Part shown: one piece after another, positions 22,901 through 35,400 of the stretch
Position numbering within the stretch: the first letter of the stretch is position 1
How the letters are laid out: every line of letters begins with the position of its first letter
Assembly (NCBI RefSeq): GCF_024713975.1
Contig: NC_091105.1
Location: forward strand, 17,492,439-17,556,438
Length of the DNA: 64,000 bases
Direction of reading: 5' to 3'
DNA from: Paralichthys olivaceus
Lineage: Eukaryota; Chordata; Actinopteri; Pleuronectiformes; Paralichthyidae
Translations under genes and position numbers: made by a program
The notes under the pieces: generated by a model
Told to the model about the DNA's origin: nothing
Database searches by the model: none
What the model saw: the letters and a program-made list of their open reading frames with translations, nothing else

Positions 22901-24921
22901 CCGGAGGAAGATTTTTGATTTCTAAATACAGAACTCAAGAAATATATAATGAGCAATATTAATGGAAGTGTTACCTGGGACGAGGAGGTCTGGCTGCATA
23001 TCACTGTTGTCTTTCGTGTCCCTGACATAAAAGGTGAGCTTCATTGGCTGAACTGAGCGTGAGCCAGTCTTCTGCAAGTTTTCCAGATAGCCATTAAGTC
23101 TCTTTAATGAGTTCTCATTCACTTCCTATAACACAAAACATTAAATGTTAGTTTGGTTGTCAGCAGGTTTGCCTAAAAACGAATGAACTCCCTCAAAATT
23201 TGGTAAAGAATGAAACATGGGCCAAGAACGCAAACGCACACACACAAACATTTACACACACTTATACTTCTATATTAGTAAGGACACTCATTGGCATTAT
23301 GCACTTCCCAGACCGTTAATCTTAAACATCACAACTAAATACCTAACCCAAACCCTTACCCACATCCCATTCTAATCCAAACCCTAAAAACAAGTCCTAA
23401 CCCTCAAACAGCTCATTGGAAGTGGGTCAGAAGGTGAGGACCAGCCAACATGTCTCACTTTCCTGAAATATTTGTAGTGGTTAAATATAAAGAATAAAAC
23501 TAGTTTACAAAAAGATATCTGTACACACATACATAAAACCTTGGATTCCTCTATGTGCATCTACTGATAGATTAACAGTAAAAGTTGAATCACATCTGAT
23601 TTTCTGCTTTACAACATTGTATTTATTTGCATTTATGAATTGACAAACAATCCACAATACCGTGACAAACCTACCCGTTCTCTGGGATGTTGACCAAAGA
23701 AGTCTGGATGGACAGCAAAGTAAAATGGTCTGAGTGCGTTGACAGTATCTGCCCCTGACAGAGCTCTCTGCTGGACCAAACGTGTGGCCACATGTTTCCT
23801 CTCCAGCCTGCAGGGGGGGAAAATTGTGGTTTAACCCAATTTTTTTTCTTCCAAACTATTTTCTGCCTTGTTCCTCTGTGGGTACATACTGGCTGTGGGA
23901 ACCAGATATATTTCTCTCTGTCACATCTGCTTTCTCATGCTGCCAAATCTCAATGTCAACATATCTGACAATGATTGTCCTGCCCACATTACTTAATCCA
24001 AGTAATCCCATCCTTTACATTTTGTCAAAAGGTAAAGGATGCACTATTGTGGAACCAAACTTATTTCCACATTTTCATTGTAAATATATCATTATTATTG
24101 GAGTTGAAGGTGAATACATGAGTCTGACCGAATACTTTGTTCACCAAGTCCCAGGAGCTGCTGGTTGATTTCCTTGTGACTGTTTTTTTATTTAAATTTT
24201 GGTGCCACTTGATTGAATACAAGGGGACTGTTGGGCCTTGGCGGAGATATGCATTTTAGTTTGGTTATGTCCCACACTGTGCCACAGGTTGGATTGATTG
24301 ATTGATTGATAAAATCATACACACAATCACACACTCTATGAGCATTTAAATGCGTCTGCACACTTGATGTTAGTGTCGTGTTTTTTAGGCTTTACATGTT
24401 GTTTACTCGTTGACTCTCATGGGTAGACATTCTTTATTGTTATTTTCTGCATGACAACTTTGTATTGTCAAATTTCGGTAAACTTTAACAATATTTATGC
24501 AGAAGATTCAAAATAAACCCACTGGGTTTACTACCTCCCCCTGCAAAGTATGTTATTACTTGACTTTTCATCTGTATTGCTTAATCTGTACTCAATAAAT
24601 CTAATCTGAATTTTGATCCCCACATAGAAAACTTGTTTTGCTCCAGATTAGGCCCACACTGCCACACAGTGATCTGACCCACATACTGCATGGAGTGATG
24701 GCACTTATACAGTTGACAAGATCATTGTTTTGGGATATATGCTACTTTACAAGTGGGCAGATTTTTCAGACACTGATCTTCAGTGTGGAGCTGAAGTTGA
24801 CTCAGCTGCAGATGTAACAATCCACTCTATGATCACACAACATCTCAGAGCAGTGTTACCTGAGGCTGCACCGCAGGAGCGAGCTCACAGACATCGCTGG
24901 TGCTGCTGAGTATGAAATCAT
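19912..24921 (-). CDS. tcaim: T-cell activation inhibitor, mitochondrial (TCAIM / C3orf23 homologue)
   Basis: Mitochondrial protein of poorly known biochemistry; the mammalian protein (496 residues) was linked to T-cell activation and mitochondrial shape, and carries two domains of unknown function (DUF4460/DUF4461). My model: 501 residues in exons 24921-24860, 23807-23675, 23125-22975, 22892-22637, 22400-22278, 21640-21543, 20860-20769, 20687-20455, 20370-20239, 20137-19912, all GT-AG with the frame kept. The N-terminus is basic, Ser/Ala/Leu-rich and free of acids (MISYSAAPAMSVSSLLRCSL), as expected of a mitochondrial presequence. Diagnostic blocks: NALRPFYFAVHPDFFGQHP, VNENSLKRLNGYLENLQKTG, KLTFYVRDT, GFRSVSFTLHTHDVLST, RPIKWDKSYYTFTGFRDPE, VAHRCSQLQSLSRLSQQ, GHVMLGTMDVHHQWTK, LLGGAQVVYMERLGPVQP, C-terminal VSHFYSVMQDGDLCLPWDWK. 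An alternative in-frame start (the second Met, residue 10) is possible. Convergent with cnot10. Introns carry a telomere-like fish repeat near 23220-23450. Confidence 0.95.
23225..23450. repeat. Fish interspersed repeat with telomere-like AACCCTAA strings, tcaim intron 2
   Basis: Begins with a CA-rich stretch, then GTAAGGACACTCATTGGCAT and a series of degenerate CTAACCC/AACCCTTA/AACCCTAA units (about 23340-23405), ending near CAACATGTCTCACTT. This matches a common, unclassified fish repeat I recognise by pattern. It is not a true telomere tract: units are irregular. Confidence 0.55.
24293..24312. repeat. (GATT)n short tandem repeat
   Basis: About four and a half GATT units inside tcaim intron 1; of no clear significance. 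Confidence 0.7.
24640..24790. repeat. 'tGGCCCAca' family repeat, fragment in tcaim intron 1
   Basis: Shares AGGCCCACACTGCCACACAG, TGACCCACATACTGCAT and TACTTTACAAGTGGGCAGAT with the longer copies at 37255-37600 and 42385-42740. Same orientation as the 42385 copy for the CCCACATACTGCAT part; short and decayed. Confidence 0.5.
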
Positions 24922-25400
24922 GACCTGTCCCAGTCCATGAGCAGAGCTGCTGTCAGAGGAAGATCCATGTCACCCTGCGTCTGTATCATTCCTTCAAGCC
25001 GACGTCAGGCAGCCAGGAGGAAATGACTGACTCTGCAGCCATGGTCTTCAAACATGTCCCCACACTCTACATCGTTCCAATCCCACCACCCTGTGTTAGC
25101 TGCCGCGTTAGCTAGCTAAACGTGCAGGGTGTCACAGTTGAGGCCACACAGTTTGACAGACTCACCACAGCAGCTGCACTGAGCTCACACAGACAACAAG
25201 CAGCAGCTCGGAGCGTCAGTGCTGTCAGGATCAGATCAGTGCTTCAGCCTCGACTGACTTCTACTCAATGACAACAAAGCTCCAGTTAGCATTTTCAGCT
25301 AGCATCATCTCTGCTATCTGCTCTGTCTACAGCTGATCACACCACAGCTCCACTAATTATCGAGAGGAGTTGTGAAGTTAACGAAGTTACTGTGTTTCTA
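24922..25400 (-). promoter_or_regulatory. 5' UTR and promoter side of tcaim
   Basis: GC-richer than the surroundings, with a CRE-like string on the minus strand (TGACGTC, near 25000-25006) about 80 bases upstream of the ATG. A non-coding first exon probably lies here but I cannot fix its splice donor. Confidence 0.4.
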
Positions 25401-25589
25401 TAATGAGTGCTTACGGACGATGACCTTTTTTTCTTCTTCTGTTGCTTCTCCCGACGGGCCATCCCATTCTTTTCCTCTTATTCCTTTATTTACCGACCCC
25501 TGCTGGACTGGAGTGAGAAAGATGAAGCTCTAAATGAAAATCCGGATTTAGAAATGTTTTATGTGGTTTCACAAGTGGACTGTTGGGCA

Positions 25590-25842
25590 CTCTATCCATC
25601 TGTCTGTCCATCTATCTATCTATCTATCTGTCCTTCTATCTATCTATCTATTTATCTGTTTATCTATCTGTCCATCTATCTATCTGTTTGTCTATTTATC
25701 TATCTATCTTTCTGTCTATCTATCTAATGTGTCTATCTTTCTGTCCGTCTATTTATCTATATTTCCATCTATCTGTCTGTCTGTCTATTTATCTAACTAT
25801 CTGTCTGTCTGTTCGTCCCTCTATCTATCTATCATCCATCCT
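25590..25842. repeat. (ATCT)n / (GATA)n interrupted microsatellite
   Basis: About 250 bases made of TATC, TGTC and TTTATC units. The apparent reading frames across it (ISYLSIYLSI-type) are a by-product of the repeat in all three plus frames and are not genes. Confidence 0.95.
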
Positions 25843-25934
25843 CTGCCCTCAGCAGGAGTTGCCAAAAATAAAACCTTAACAGGCGAGCAACACCCTCCAC
25901 TGAGCCATTCTAGTTGGATCAGGAGAAAGACCGG

Positions 25935-26170
25935 GTCATCAACTTACCAGTTGGTGGTTCGATCCCCAGCTGATCCATTCTGCCAAGACACTGAGCTGCT
26001 AATTTCCTCTGATGCCTGTGCTGTAAGTGATGCGGGAAGGTGCTGCACATAGATACACTGTGGGAATGTGTGTGAGAATGGGTGAAGGCCAAAACTTTAC
26101 AGTGAAATGCTTTGATTGGTCATTAAATTAGAGAAGCGCTCATAAATACAGAACATTTACCACATTCCCA
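25935..26170 (+). mobile_element. tRNA-box SINE-like fish repeat
   Basis: Carries an RNA polymerase III B-box-like string (GGTTCGATCCCC, about 25966-25977), then CCAAGACACTGAGCTGC, GTGTGTGAGAATGGGTGAA, a decayed AAGCGCTCATAAATACAG and ACATTTACCA at the end. Two other copies in the window are in reverse orientation (33478-33680 and 57485-57710). The A box is not clear, and the family name is unknown to me. Confidence 0.65.
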
Positions 26171-27359
26171 CACTCCACCTTCCGGTTAGTCAAAATAATA
26201 AAACCATGACAAAATAATACTAGCTTGATCGCACCTACTGAGAGGGTGAACTTACAAGAATACACACTAATACTTTTAAGAGACCAGAACTGTACTAAGA
26301 AGCAAGCTCCATATACCCAGGATATGTTTTATAGCTTTAGTGAACTATAATTGGCTGTCCTGAAAACTACTGCTACAGACTGGTTTATCAACAGTTAACT
26401 GGTTCATGAGGAAGAGGTAGAGCATCACAATTAACATTGTCAGAACCCTGAATAATGTCATTGTTATATCAGCACTATTTAAGTAAAATATCTCAAAGGG
26501 CATCTATTTGCAATGTCAGGCTGCACCCACAAAGACCTGAGAGAAACAAAGATGAGATTTAAGCTTCAATGGAAATGTGCACAAACTTTTACTGGACAAA
26601 AAGCTTCAAGAATGAGAACTTCAGACCAAAACCAGGCCTGCATGTAAACAGTGTATTGAACAGGTGTATTGTTAATGTTCTGGTGAGACACTAAATCATT
26701 TTCAGGTAGTCCAGTCTAAAAAAACAAAGGAAGAGGTTCAAAGGCTTCTCAGTCAACAACAGTTTTTAATTCACACAAACAGGATTTCACAACTTGCAGT
26801 GTTTATAGTGGCAACTATTTCATACTTTGCCGCAACAGTCGCAAGGTCAACAATAGAAATACTAAGTAATTAACTCAATTAGCTAAGGCAGCACATTGCC
26901 AGCTGATGAGTTGTATTGAAACAAAAACTCTGATTTGACAGGTATATGCTGGGTTATCTGCCTCATCTTCATAATAAAGAGCAGCACACAAGCACTTCAA
27001 TGAACCTTTCAATGGCAAGAATCTGTGACTCTCTACTGCAGTGGATCTGTGAGGAAACATAACAACAACTGAGCTCTAAACATGACACTGTTCTACTTGG
27101 CAACAGATAGAGAAAACAGCTCCAAGAAATGTACCCGACACATTTTACAAAGAGCTAATGATGATCTTCCCAAAGGCATTATTAACATACTGTAGGTTTG
27201 TTGAGTCATATCTTCACTTAAATAAAAAAAAAATGGATGAGTCTTAAGTAGAATATTGTAATTGTATTTTTCATGTGCAGTTATTATACAATAATACGGA
27301 TTCAGTTTGATCTTTTGAGCAGAACTGTGTGTTTACCTGAGTGGCAGTGAGAACTAGAA

Positions 27360-27725
27360 ATACAGCACTACGGTTGTATACCTCCGCCAACCAGTGCAAA
27401 TTCCGTCTAATTCATATAAGATCACTGTGACTTTCGACGACCGAAATCGTATTAGTTCATCTGTGAGTCCAAGTCCATGTGTGCCAAATTTGAAAGAATT
27501 CTCTTGGGGTGTTTCTGAGATAGTTCCTTCAAAAGGCGTGTTCTGGGAGGTCACAGTGACCTTGACCTTTGGCCACCAAATTTGAATCAGGTCCTTCATG
27601 AGTACAAGTGAATCCTCCGACCAAATTTGAATAAGTTTTCATAAAGGCGTTCACAAGAATCGTAAGGATGGACAGACAACATGAAAACGAACCGCCTCCG
27701 TGCTGGTGACAGGCAGGGGCCGGAG
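27360..27725. repeat. Teleost interspersed repeat, 'tgaccttgacctttggccacc' type
   Basis: Contains ATACCTCCGCCAACCAG at one end, TCACAGTGACCTTGACCTTT and GCCACCAAATTTGAATCAGG in the middle, and AAGGATGGACAGACAAC and CGAACCGCCTCCG at the other. Typical of a high-copy fish repeat without coding capacity. Confidence 0.7.
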
Positions 27726-29204
27726 GCAAAGTAACACAAATACTGAAGTTGTAAAAATATTAAAAACACAGTGACCATCCTTATCTTCTCCTAAGTCACA
27801 ATGAATTGTCTATTGCTGTTGTTCTGGAGCAGGCCATGACTTAAGTGCATTACTACGACACAGAGGCAGTATCATGCTGGAGTCCACAGGCAGGCACGTC
27901 ATAGCTGGTATTTTTAGTCATCTCGAGTAAATAACAACAGCTTCTTATTGATATGTGTGAAACTGATGAAAAACCAACTGCAGACCTGACAGTAAAAACA
28001 CACAGGTTCCATTTCAAACATTTGGTCACAGGTCACACTGTTTATAAAAATAAACAGACAACAGTAGGGGATCTTCCCGGAAACATCACATCATGATCTT
28101 TTTAACACACAAACAGTCTGAACTGAGCTTTCTTACTATCCAGACACTGTTTGGTCATGTGTATTAGTGTCCACTACTTTTAACAGCACCAAAAAATGTG
28201 GTCCCCCCAAATTAGCTCTCCTTTATTACATTTGTTCGGGGATCACTCTGTAACATTGTGAATGTAGTGTGGATCCACATTATCACTGTAGACAAAAATG
28301 TCTTAAAATGTATGGATCTCTGCAATTCAGTAGAAAAGTAGATCACGGACCTGCTGAAGATTAATCGTGACATAAATTTGTTAGATCGCCCGCAAAATCT
28401 ATAAAACCTTGAAAGAGAGAGGAGAAGAAATGTCATCGTAAGCTGCTTTCAGAACTAACACACGGCCGATGCAAAACATCTCAGGATGAAAAGTGGTGCC
28501 ATGCACACGGAGGACAGCGACAAAGACGTCAAGAGAGCTTTTGGTGATAAGAGCTGACGCCGGTTTCTATGTGCTGTAAACAAAACCATGTGATCTCCGC
28601 AGCAGAATTCATACATTACATCCTGCCTCGGCCTGCTGCACCCCCCCCTTACCCGAGCACTCTGGAGATTTCAGTGTTGTTGTGAATGCGTGAGAGAATA
28701 AATCTCCTGCTCTGTTGTTCATGTATGAAAGGTAAACAGCTACACTGACCAGTTCCTGTTTATGAATGAATGGGACTAAGTCACTTCTGATAATATTGGT
28801 CTCACCATGTTAATAGTTGGAACATCACTAGAATGAAGCACAACAGGTCAAGAAACACGAGCAGATAATTAATCTAGCTGAAAACACACAGAAAGTGAGT
28901 TTATATAAATGTTGCTCACAATTCCTTGCTGCAGAGGAGAACTGGTTTATTTCCAGAGTAACTTGATTTATATCCAGACTATCTGACTACAGAATGTAAG
29001 ATCATCAGATGTTCATGTTTCTTGGTATGTTTGACCTCTTTTCAGTGACCTAGCTGCAGTCACTGATCCCCAAAGGCCAAAACTATGGATCTACTAACTC
29101 GGATCTGAAACAGACCTGAGGAATACTAGAGAAACCTGATGTCGTAATATAGATTAGCTTTCAAGAGAAACACTCTAGTCCTGGAATGCAGCTTTTGTTG
29201 ATGT

Positions 29205-29990
29205 TATTAATTACCTCCGTCCCATTGCCAGTTCCCTGTTTGACTTCAGGCTTACAAAAAAACTAAGAAAAACTATTTTATTGAAACTTGGTGGAAGGGT
29301 GGGGGATGAGCCAAGGAAGAACGCATTCATTTCCCAGGAAATAATACCTGGATCTTGATGACTAACATCAGGTGCATTCAGAGGACTGAGAGTTTGATTC
29401 CTGGCTCCTTTTCTTGAATGCTGAAATGTCCTTGGGCTCTGACACTGGCTCTGCAAGTTGTATACATGATAAAAGTGTTTTGCGAGGTCGTTAAGACTAG
29501 AAAAACACCGTATAAAAGATAGTTCATTTACAAACTTTTAAAACAATTTATGTAAAATGTGTTCTCTTCAGGACACTATGATATGGTCACAATTATAAGA
29601 ACTAAAAGTGCACTCAGAGAGCACACACCTCTTCCAAGGCTAACAGCTAATCTCAGCATGTAAAAGAAAGTCTTCTAAATTTGATGGATTCTTTCTTCGG
29701 GCATGCCCCACCCCTCCACTAAAATTTTATTTTATTTAGTACTTTTTGAATAATCATGCAAAAAGACAGACGAATAAATCGACTTCAATGAAATCACAAG
29801 AAGGGCACTCAGAGATCGCATGCTCTTAATGTTAAAAGACAGTAAAAAAAAAAAATCCTGCATCTGCCAGAGGTTAATGTGTTCTTCCTTGGACCATACC
29901 CCAACCTTCCATCAAGTTTCAATAAAATCAGTCGAGTTTTTGCCAAAAGAAATTGAGACAAACATCAATAACCATAACGTCCTTGGTAGA
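29205..29990. repeat. Cluster of decayed copies of the 'cctccgcc' fish repeat
   Basis: At least three pieces: about 29205-29360 (AATTACCTCCGTCCCATTGC, GAAACTTGGTGGAAGGGTG), 29608-29790 (GCACTCAGAGAGCACACACC, GCCCCACCCCTCCACTAAAA, TTTTTGAATAATCATGCAAA) and 29803-29990 (GCACTCAGAGATCGCATGCT, CATACCCCAACCTTCCATCA, AACGTCCTTGGTAGAGGTGA). The last two are related to each other in the same orientation. No ORF. Confidence 0.55.
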
Positions 29991-30761
29991 GGTGATGAGT
30001 CGTGAATAAAAACGCCAGAAACTTCCTTTAACATGATGAGTACAATCTTCATATAACTAATATCAAGACTGGGAAAGTGAAACCTTTAAATGGATTGGTC
30101 AATAACTTCATGATTTGTGCTATTTCACCACAAAATGCTGCTGGTTGGTTTAAGTATAATAAAAGAGGACGGTCAAAACATCTCGTGTGATATGAATGAT
30201 ACGTAATGTAATGTAATGTAAGATTGTATGTTTAGTGTCTGAGGAGCACCGTGCCAGGACTGCGGCAGCTATGTGACAACAGCGGCCAGAAAAAGGCAGA
30301 GGCAGGTGTATCGTGATTCTAGAGCAGATCAGATAACACACAACAACACACAGCTGTTTTAATGTCTTAAAACAGCCCTGTTCAAAATTCAAATTGATAT
30401 AGACACATTATCAATTTAACTGGTTTGAGTGCTAATGGGAATCAGTTGTAAATCATTGTAATTGTCTGTTTGCGTTGTTTGTGTTTGGAGTATGTGTTGC
30501 TTTTAATTTCTCTTCATTTCCGTGTAAACTAGGAGAAGGTCGTGTCTAGCAGACCTGTTTCCCTGCATTTGAGACTGAGATAAAATACTGTTGGGAATAT
30601 GGCAACTCTGTTTTTTGGTTTCTTTTGGTCTATATTAGTTTTACTTGAATTGATAATGGTCTTTATCTTTCACATGCTGAGACACTTAGTGTTAAACTGA
30701 TCTTGGTGCAAACACGTTAAATGGATCTGTTCCCCAGCCCCCTTTGAAACCCACCCGGTGG

Positions 30762-32341
30762 TCACATGTGCTCCGGGTGGCTCTGCAGGCAGGAGATCAT
30801 CTCTCGGACCGGCCTGCCCTCAAAACAAATCTGATAGACTGCTGTGAAGAGAGGGAACCTGCAGAGAGAGGATGGAGGGAGTCAGACGAGACACAGAAGA
30901 GAACAAGATTAAGCATGACGGTGCACGGATGGCTCAAATGTGCAGTGTCAACACCTCAGCTACTTTAGAGGCCCAGTTTTTGCATCAAAGCACCATTTTC
31001 AACTAGTCATATGTTAATGTCCTCTGATATCCTCCTTGTAGGCGCATTCACATTCTCACAGACACATAAGAAAACATCAGACACTCAGGCACAAGCGCGG
31101 GGTACCATTCACATCGCTACGTCCGGTAGTGGACTTTTAGGCTCAAAACATGGTGAAAATGACACTGTTTCGATTTGAATATAAATGTCTGGGCTTCTGG
31201 ACACTTGGATGACACCACCCGAGCAGTATGGAGGCATGATGTGTCTCTTTTCTGTTGTTCTTTAATGTCTGAAGAAGGAGTCCCGTTTTCTTGGATTTGG
31301 CTGCAACACTGTTTACCCCTGAAACTCCAAAGGTGTTTTGTGGACTCAAACACTTCACCCGCCCCTCCTAAGCTAGGCTAAAGACGTCCTGCCTCCAGCT
31401 ATGTCCTGGACACAAAGACATCAAACGCCCTCTCCATCCACACACCAACAGAGGATACACACAACACCTTTCAATACTTCAAAATAAAAACAGAGACTGG
31501 TGTATACGTACTTGTCCACCAGGCTCTTCTGTTTGAGGATGTGATAAACCTCAGCTGATGTGGCAGGACCCTGGAGCTTCTGACCGTTCAACATCTCCTG
31601 CTCCAGCTCCTCAATGCTCTGAGAGCAGGTGAGACAAGAAGAATCAAATTCATCATATGGAAGCAGCTTTACATTAGAAATCTGTTTTCCAATGAATTCC
31701 ACTTATAACACAGGTTTTAAATCAAGTGTCACTTGTGAGGACTGGTCAACAGTCACAATAGAAAAACAGCAAAAGTCCATAACATCCACTGGTGTGTGTT
31801 ACACAGTCACTGGTTCACCTACCTTTCCTGTTTTAGCAAAGGCCTCTGCCACTCTCCGGTTGCGGCCGCCATAGCATGTAGTGATGAGGTCGGCCACGCC
31901 GCAGCTTTCTAGAAAAGTTGCCGTAGAAACAGAGTCGTTCTTGGAGAAGAGTTTAGCGAAGGCGATCATCTCCATCAGCCCCAGACGAATCACAGCGGCC
32001 TTGGTGTTGTCACCGCACCGCAACCCATCACAGAAGCCTGCACCCACTGCGACGATGTTCTGTCCCCAACATAGAACACATATATTCACATTCACTATAT
32101 CAACAGCACCTTAACAATGACTTATATTGTTTCAGACATGTACTTTTTTTAGTATGGTCCATGTCCCATCTGCTGACATGGAGGAGGTATAGAGTGTCTA
32201 CTGGAACATACTATCAGAGTGTGCGTACCTTCAGTGCTCCACACAGCTCCACTGTATCAGCATCATCCACCACTGTGATCCTGAAGTTTGGAGTCTGCAG
32301 CAGCTCTTTGAACAGCAGACCGTTCTCCAGGATCCTACTGC

Positions 32342-32405
<64 letters not shown>

Positions 32406-35400
32406 CACTTTAAATGAGACCAACATTTATGTGCAGTGTCTGTACCCTGACAACCCAATAGTTGGAAACTTTACTTGACACTTCTTTAAAAATAGACAAC
32501 AAAGCCAAAAGATTACACAACCTACTTCTTATTTTTAATCCCTCCTCCTCAAATAGACACCCCTTAAATTGAGGCTATTTGCAGCCCACATTGAAAACTT
32601 TGAAAACTAAAATGCAGGCACACTTCAATAGACAACTCCAATACTGTGTGTGAAATACACAAAGAAAATACTTACAAAGAAAATACTTGCAAAGAAACTA
32701 CCAACTACCAAATCAATGTAGTGTTGTACAAAAACACAAAGTAGTGTATAATGGTAATGCCTATGGACAGTACAGGTACAAGTAAGTAAATAATGAATAA
32801 GTGTGACCTTCCAGACTTTTTATTTTTTATATTTTAATGTTCTGTAAAGTGTAATAGCAAAACATCTGCTCCTTATTTTAACTGTACACAGTCATATATT
32901 CTACTTACCAATTGTGGTTTCACAGAATTTCTCAGCTGCTACTTCATTGGCGATGTTTGCTCCCATGAGAACACTGACATCAATCCCCATCTTCTCTCGA
33001 ATGATGTCGGAGATCAGCTTTAGACCCTCTGGGCCTTCATCTATCCCCTGAAAGACAGACACAGAGGGATGTGAGGGACGTGTGACTGCAGGAAGCAGGT
33101 GAGAGATGCTGGATGTGGGAGGGAGATGTGGAGGGAAACAGCAGATTAGTGACAAACAGATTCAGCACGCAGACGTTTAGCTTATACTTGAATACTGTGA
33201 TTATGCCATGCAGATGCTAGAAAACACAATGATAAAAAAACATTTCCATTGGCCTCCTCCTCTGTGGGACACACGCACGCACGCTTTACCATAGAAATCC
33301 AGAATCTTTATGATGTTTGTATTCCGTACAAAGGATCAGAATGTTGTGTGAATTGATCATCACATGAAGGTTGTGGATATGAAAGATACAAAGATACTCC
33401 TGAGCAACAGTCAAGTAACAATAAATTAACTCACAAGCTGCTTTTAGTGCTGACTGACCAACTGTATTCAAATGGTAAATGGTCTGTATTTATATAGCAC
33501 ACTATCTTGATGGCCACTCAAAGTGTTTCAAAGTAAAGTTTTAACATTCACACACACATGCAGCACTTTCTCTATCACACATCACCAATATACTGGTACA
33601 GCCATCAGAGGTAATTTGGTGTTCAGATTCAGAATCTTGCCCAAAGACACTTTGGCATGTGGAATTATTCTCAAGGATTTGTTTCATTCAACATGAACTT
33701 TGCAACAGCTGGCTGCTCACTTTCTATTCTGAGGGAAACTGAGAGTAAGTACAGCTTTGGTCTATTTTAATCCCAGGCCTGCAGCACTCAAAGCCCCCTC
33801 TCTCCCTAATGGCCCCCTCCACAGTTTTTAATCTGCTTTTTTACCTGGAGAGAATTGAGGATTCATTTAAAACATGTGCACACACACACGCACACATGTG
33901 TTGTCATGGCTTTCATCTCTGTAAACTGGGCAATGGTGGAAATGTGGGTCTGAACAAGTCCAAAAGTAAAGCAGACTGATTCATTACAAAGTAAATGTTC
34001 TGTCAAAGTCAGAGATTTACAGCCACTTTAGCTCTGGACTGATCCAGAAAACTTAATCTGATGAAAACCTGTGTTAAACAGACATTATAAGGTAAGACAA
34101 GGTCAAAGTCTGCAGAGTTAATACCTCCACTGATGAGGTTATATTTTCATCAGTGTTTGTTTGTCTGTTTGTGTGTAAGCAGCACACACAAACACACAAA
34201 AACCAGTACACAGGTTACCAAGAAACTTGGTACGAAGAGTGAGTAAGACGTACAGGTTAAAGAAGAACGCATTAAATTTTGGTGTAGATCCAGATCAGGA
34301 TCAGGAGACAGATCCAGGAATTTTCTCTTTCTGTAACATTGGGAGATGGGGTGTTTTTCCAAAAAATGTCTGTTTAGGGAAATTATATTTATCAGTAACA
34401 TTGAAAATTAAAACAATTTCTAACAGCTCAGACTCACAAGATGATTTAAAAGCCCACTTCGTGCAGTGAATGTGACTTTGAGATGCATGAACACAAATTC
34501 AAGGCCATCGACGGTTAAGACGATAAAAGCTGCTTGGGCCGGCTCCAGATGATGAAATTTCAGTGAACTTATTCTACCAAACAGGGACTCCCACTGAGCT
34601 GGAATCTGTCTTCAAAGGAGAGGACAGGCTGCACAACTAAAATTGCACATTCAGGAACTGTGAGGTGGTGTGGATAATATGCTCACACACTTTTTTCACT
34701 GAAGTATTATTACCTTGATGAGTGTGATTCCTCGAGCTCTGGTGGAGACGCAGCCAACCATCTCGTCACAGAGCTTCCTGATGAACTGGTGAGGGACAAC
34801 AAACACCAGCAGGTCAGCTCCCTCTGCAGCATCACAGAGCTTCGGGACAGCTACCTGTGTGGGAAACAAAAAGACACATAAACTATGCACAACGCGGGCT
34901 TTGCATGTCTTTGAAAAGCTCTGATTAGGTGATTCAGAAGTTAAAGTCCTAAACATCAAGGTGAAAAGTAGGCTGAACCTGTCACTTCTGAACTGCACAG
35001 CATTTCATCGACTACATCTCAATTATTACTGTATGTTAACTGCAACTCGGAGCCCAAACACATACAGTTACATACAATATAAGCTTGCACAGCATCAAAG
35101 TGCTGCAGATTCCAGCAGACTGGAGGTTCATAAATTCTAAAAGAGTAATCCTGCTGTCTCTTACCACATTCTCTGGCAGTTTATATCCAGGAAGGTACTT
35201 GATGTTTTCATGTTCCGTGTTGATGATGTCAGTGAGCTTCCTGCCATTAATGTTTTCTTCAAACACCCACATCTTCACTGTGGTGGCAAAACTCTGCAGG
35301 GACCTGGCGTTATCGCCAATAATCCTGGCGATGGCCGAGCCCCTGCAACCAGAGCACAGGTCGAGAGGACAGTTTACCTTCAACTGACACATATTTATAC

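Larger units (their letters stand above)
26170..30761. other. Long non-coding spacer between tcaim and gpd1l (may include a long gpd1l 3' UTR)
   Basis: No coding exon found on either strand over 4.6 kb; open frames are all under 85 codons and match no family I know. Repeats at 27360-27725 and 29205-29990 are listed separately. gpd1l runs into this space from the right; no AATAAA occurs close downstream of its stop, and the first candidates on the minus strand (TTTATT near 28948 and 28222) would imply a 3' UTR of roughly 2 kb. That is an inference. Confidence 0.5.

Noticed and set aside
23225..23450. Possible interstitial telomere in tcaim intron 2
   Set aside because: Units are irregular and the whole stretch matches the pattern of a common fish repeat, unlike the clean palindrome at 54098.
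25407..26052. Overlapping Tyr/Ser/Ile/Leu-rich frames of about 100-160 codons
   Set aside because: Produced by the (ATCT)n microsatellite, which is open in all three plus frames.
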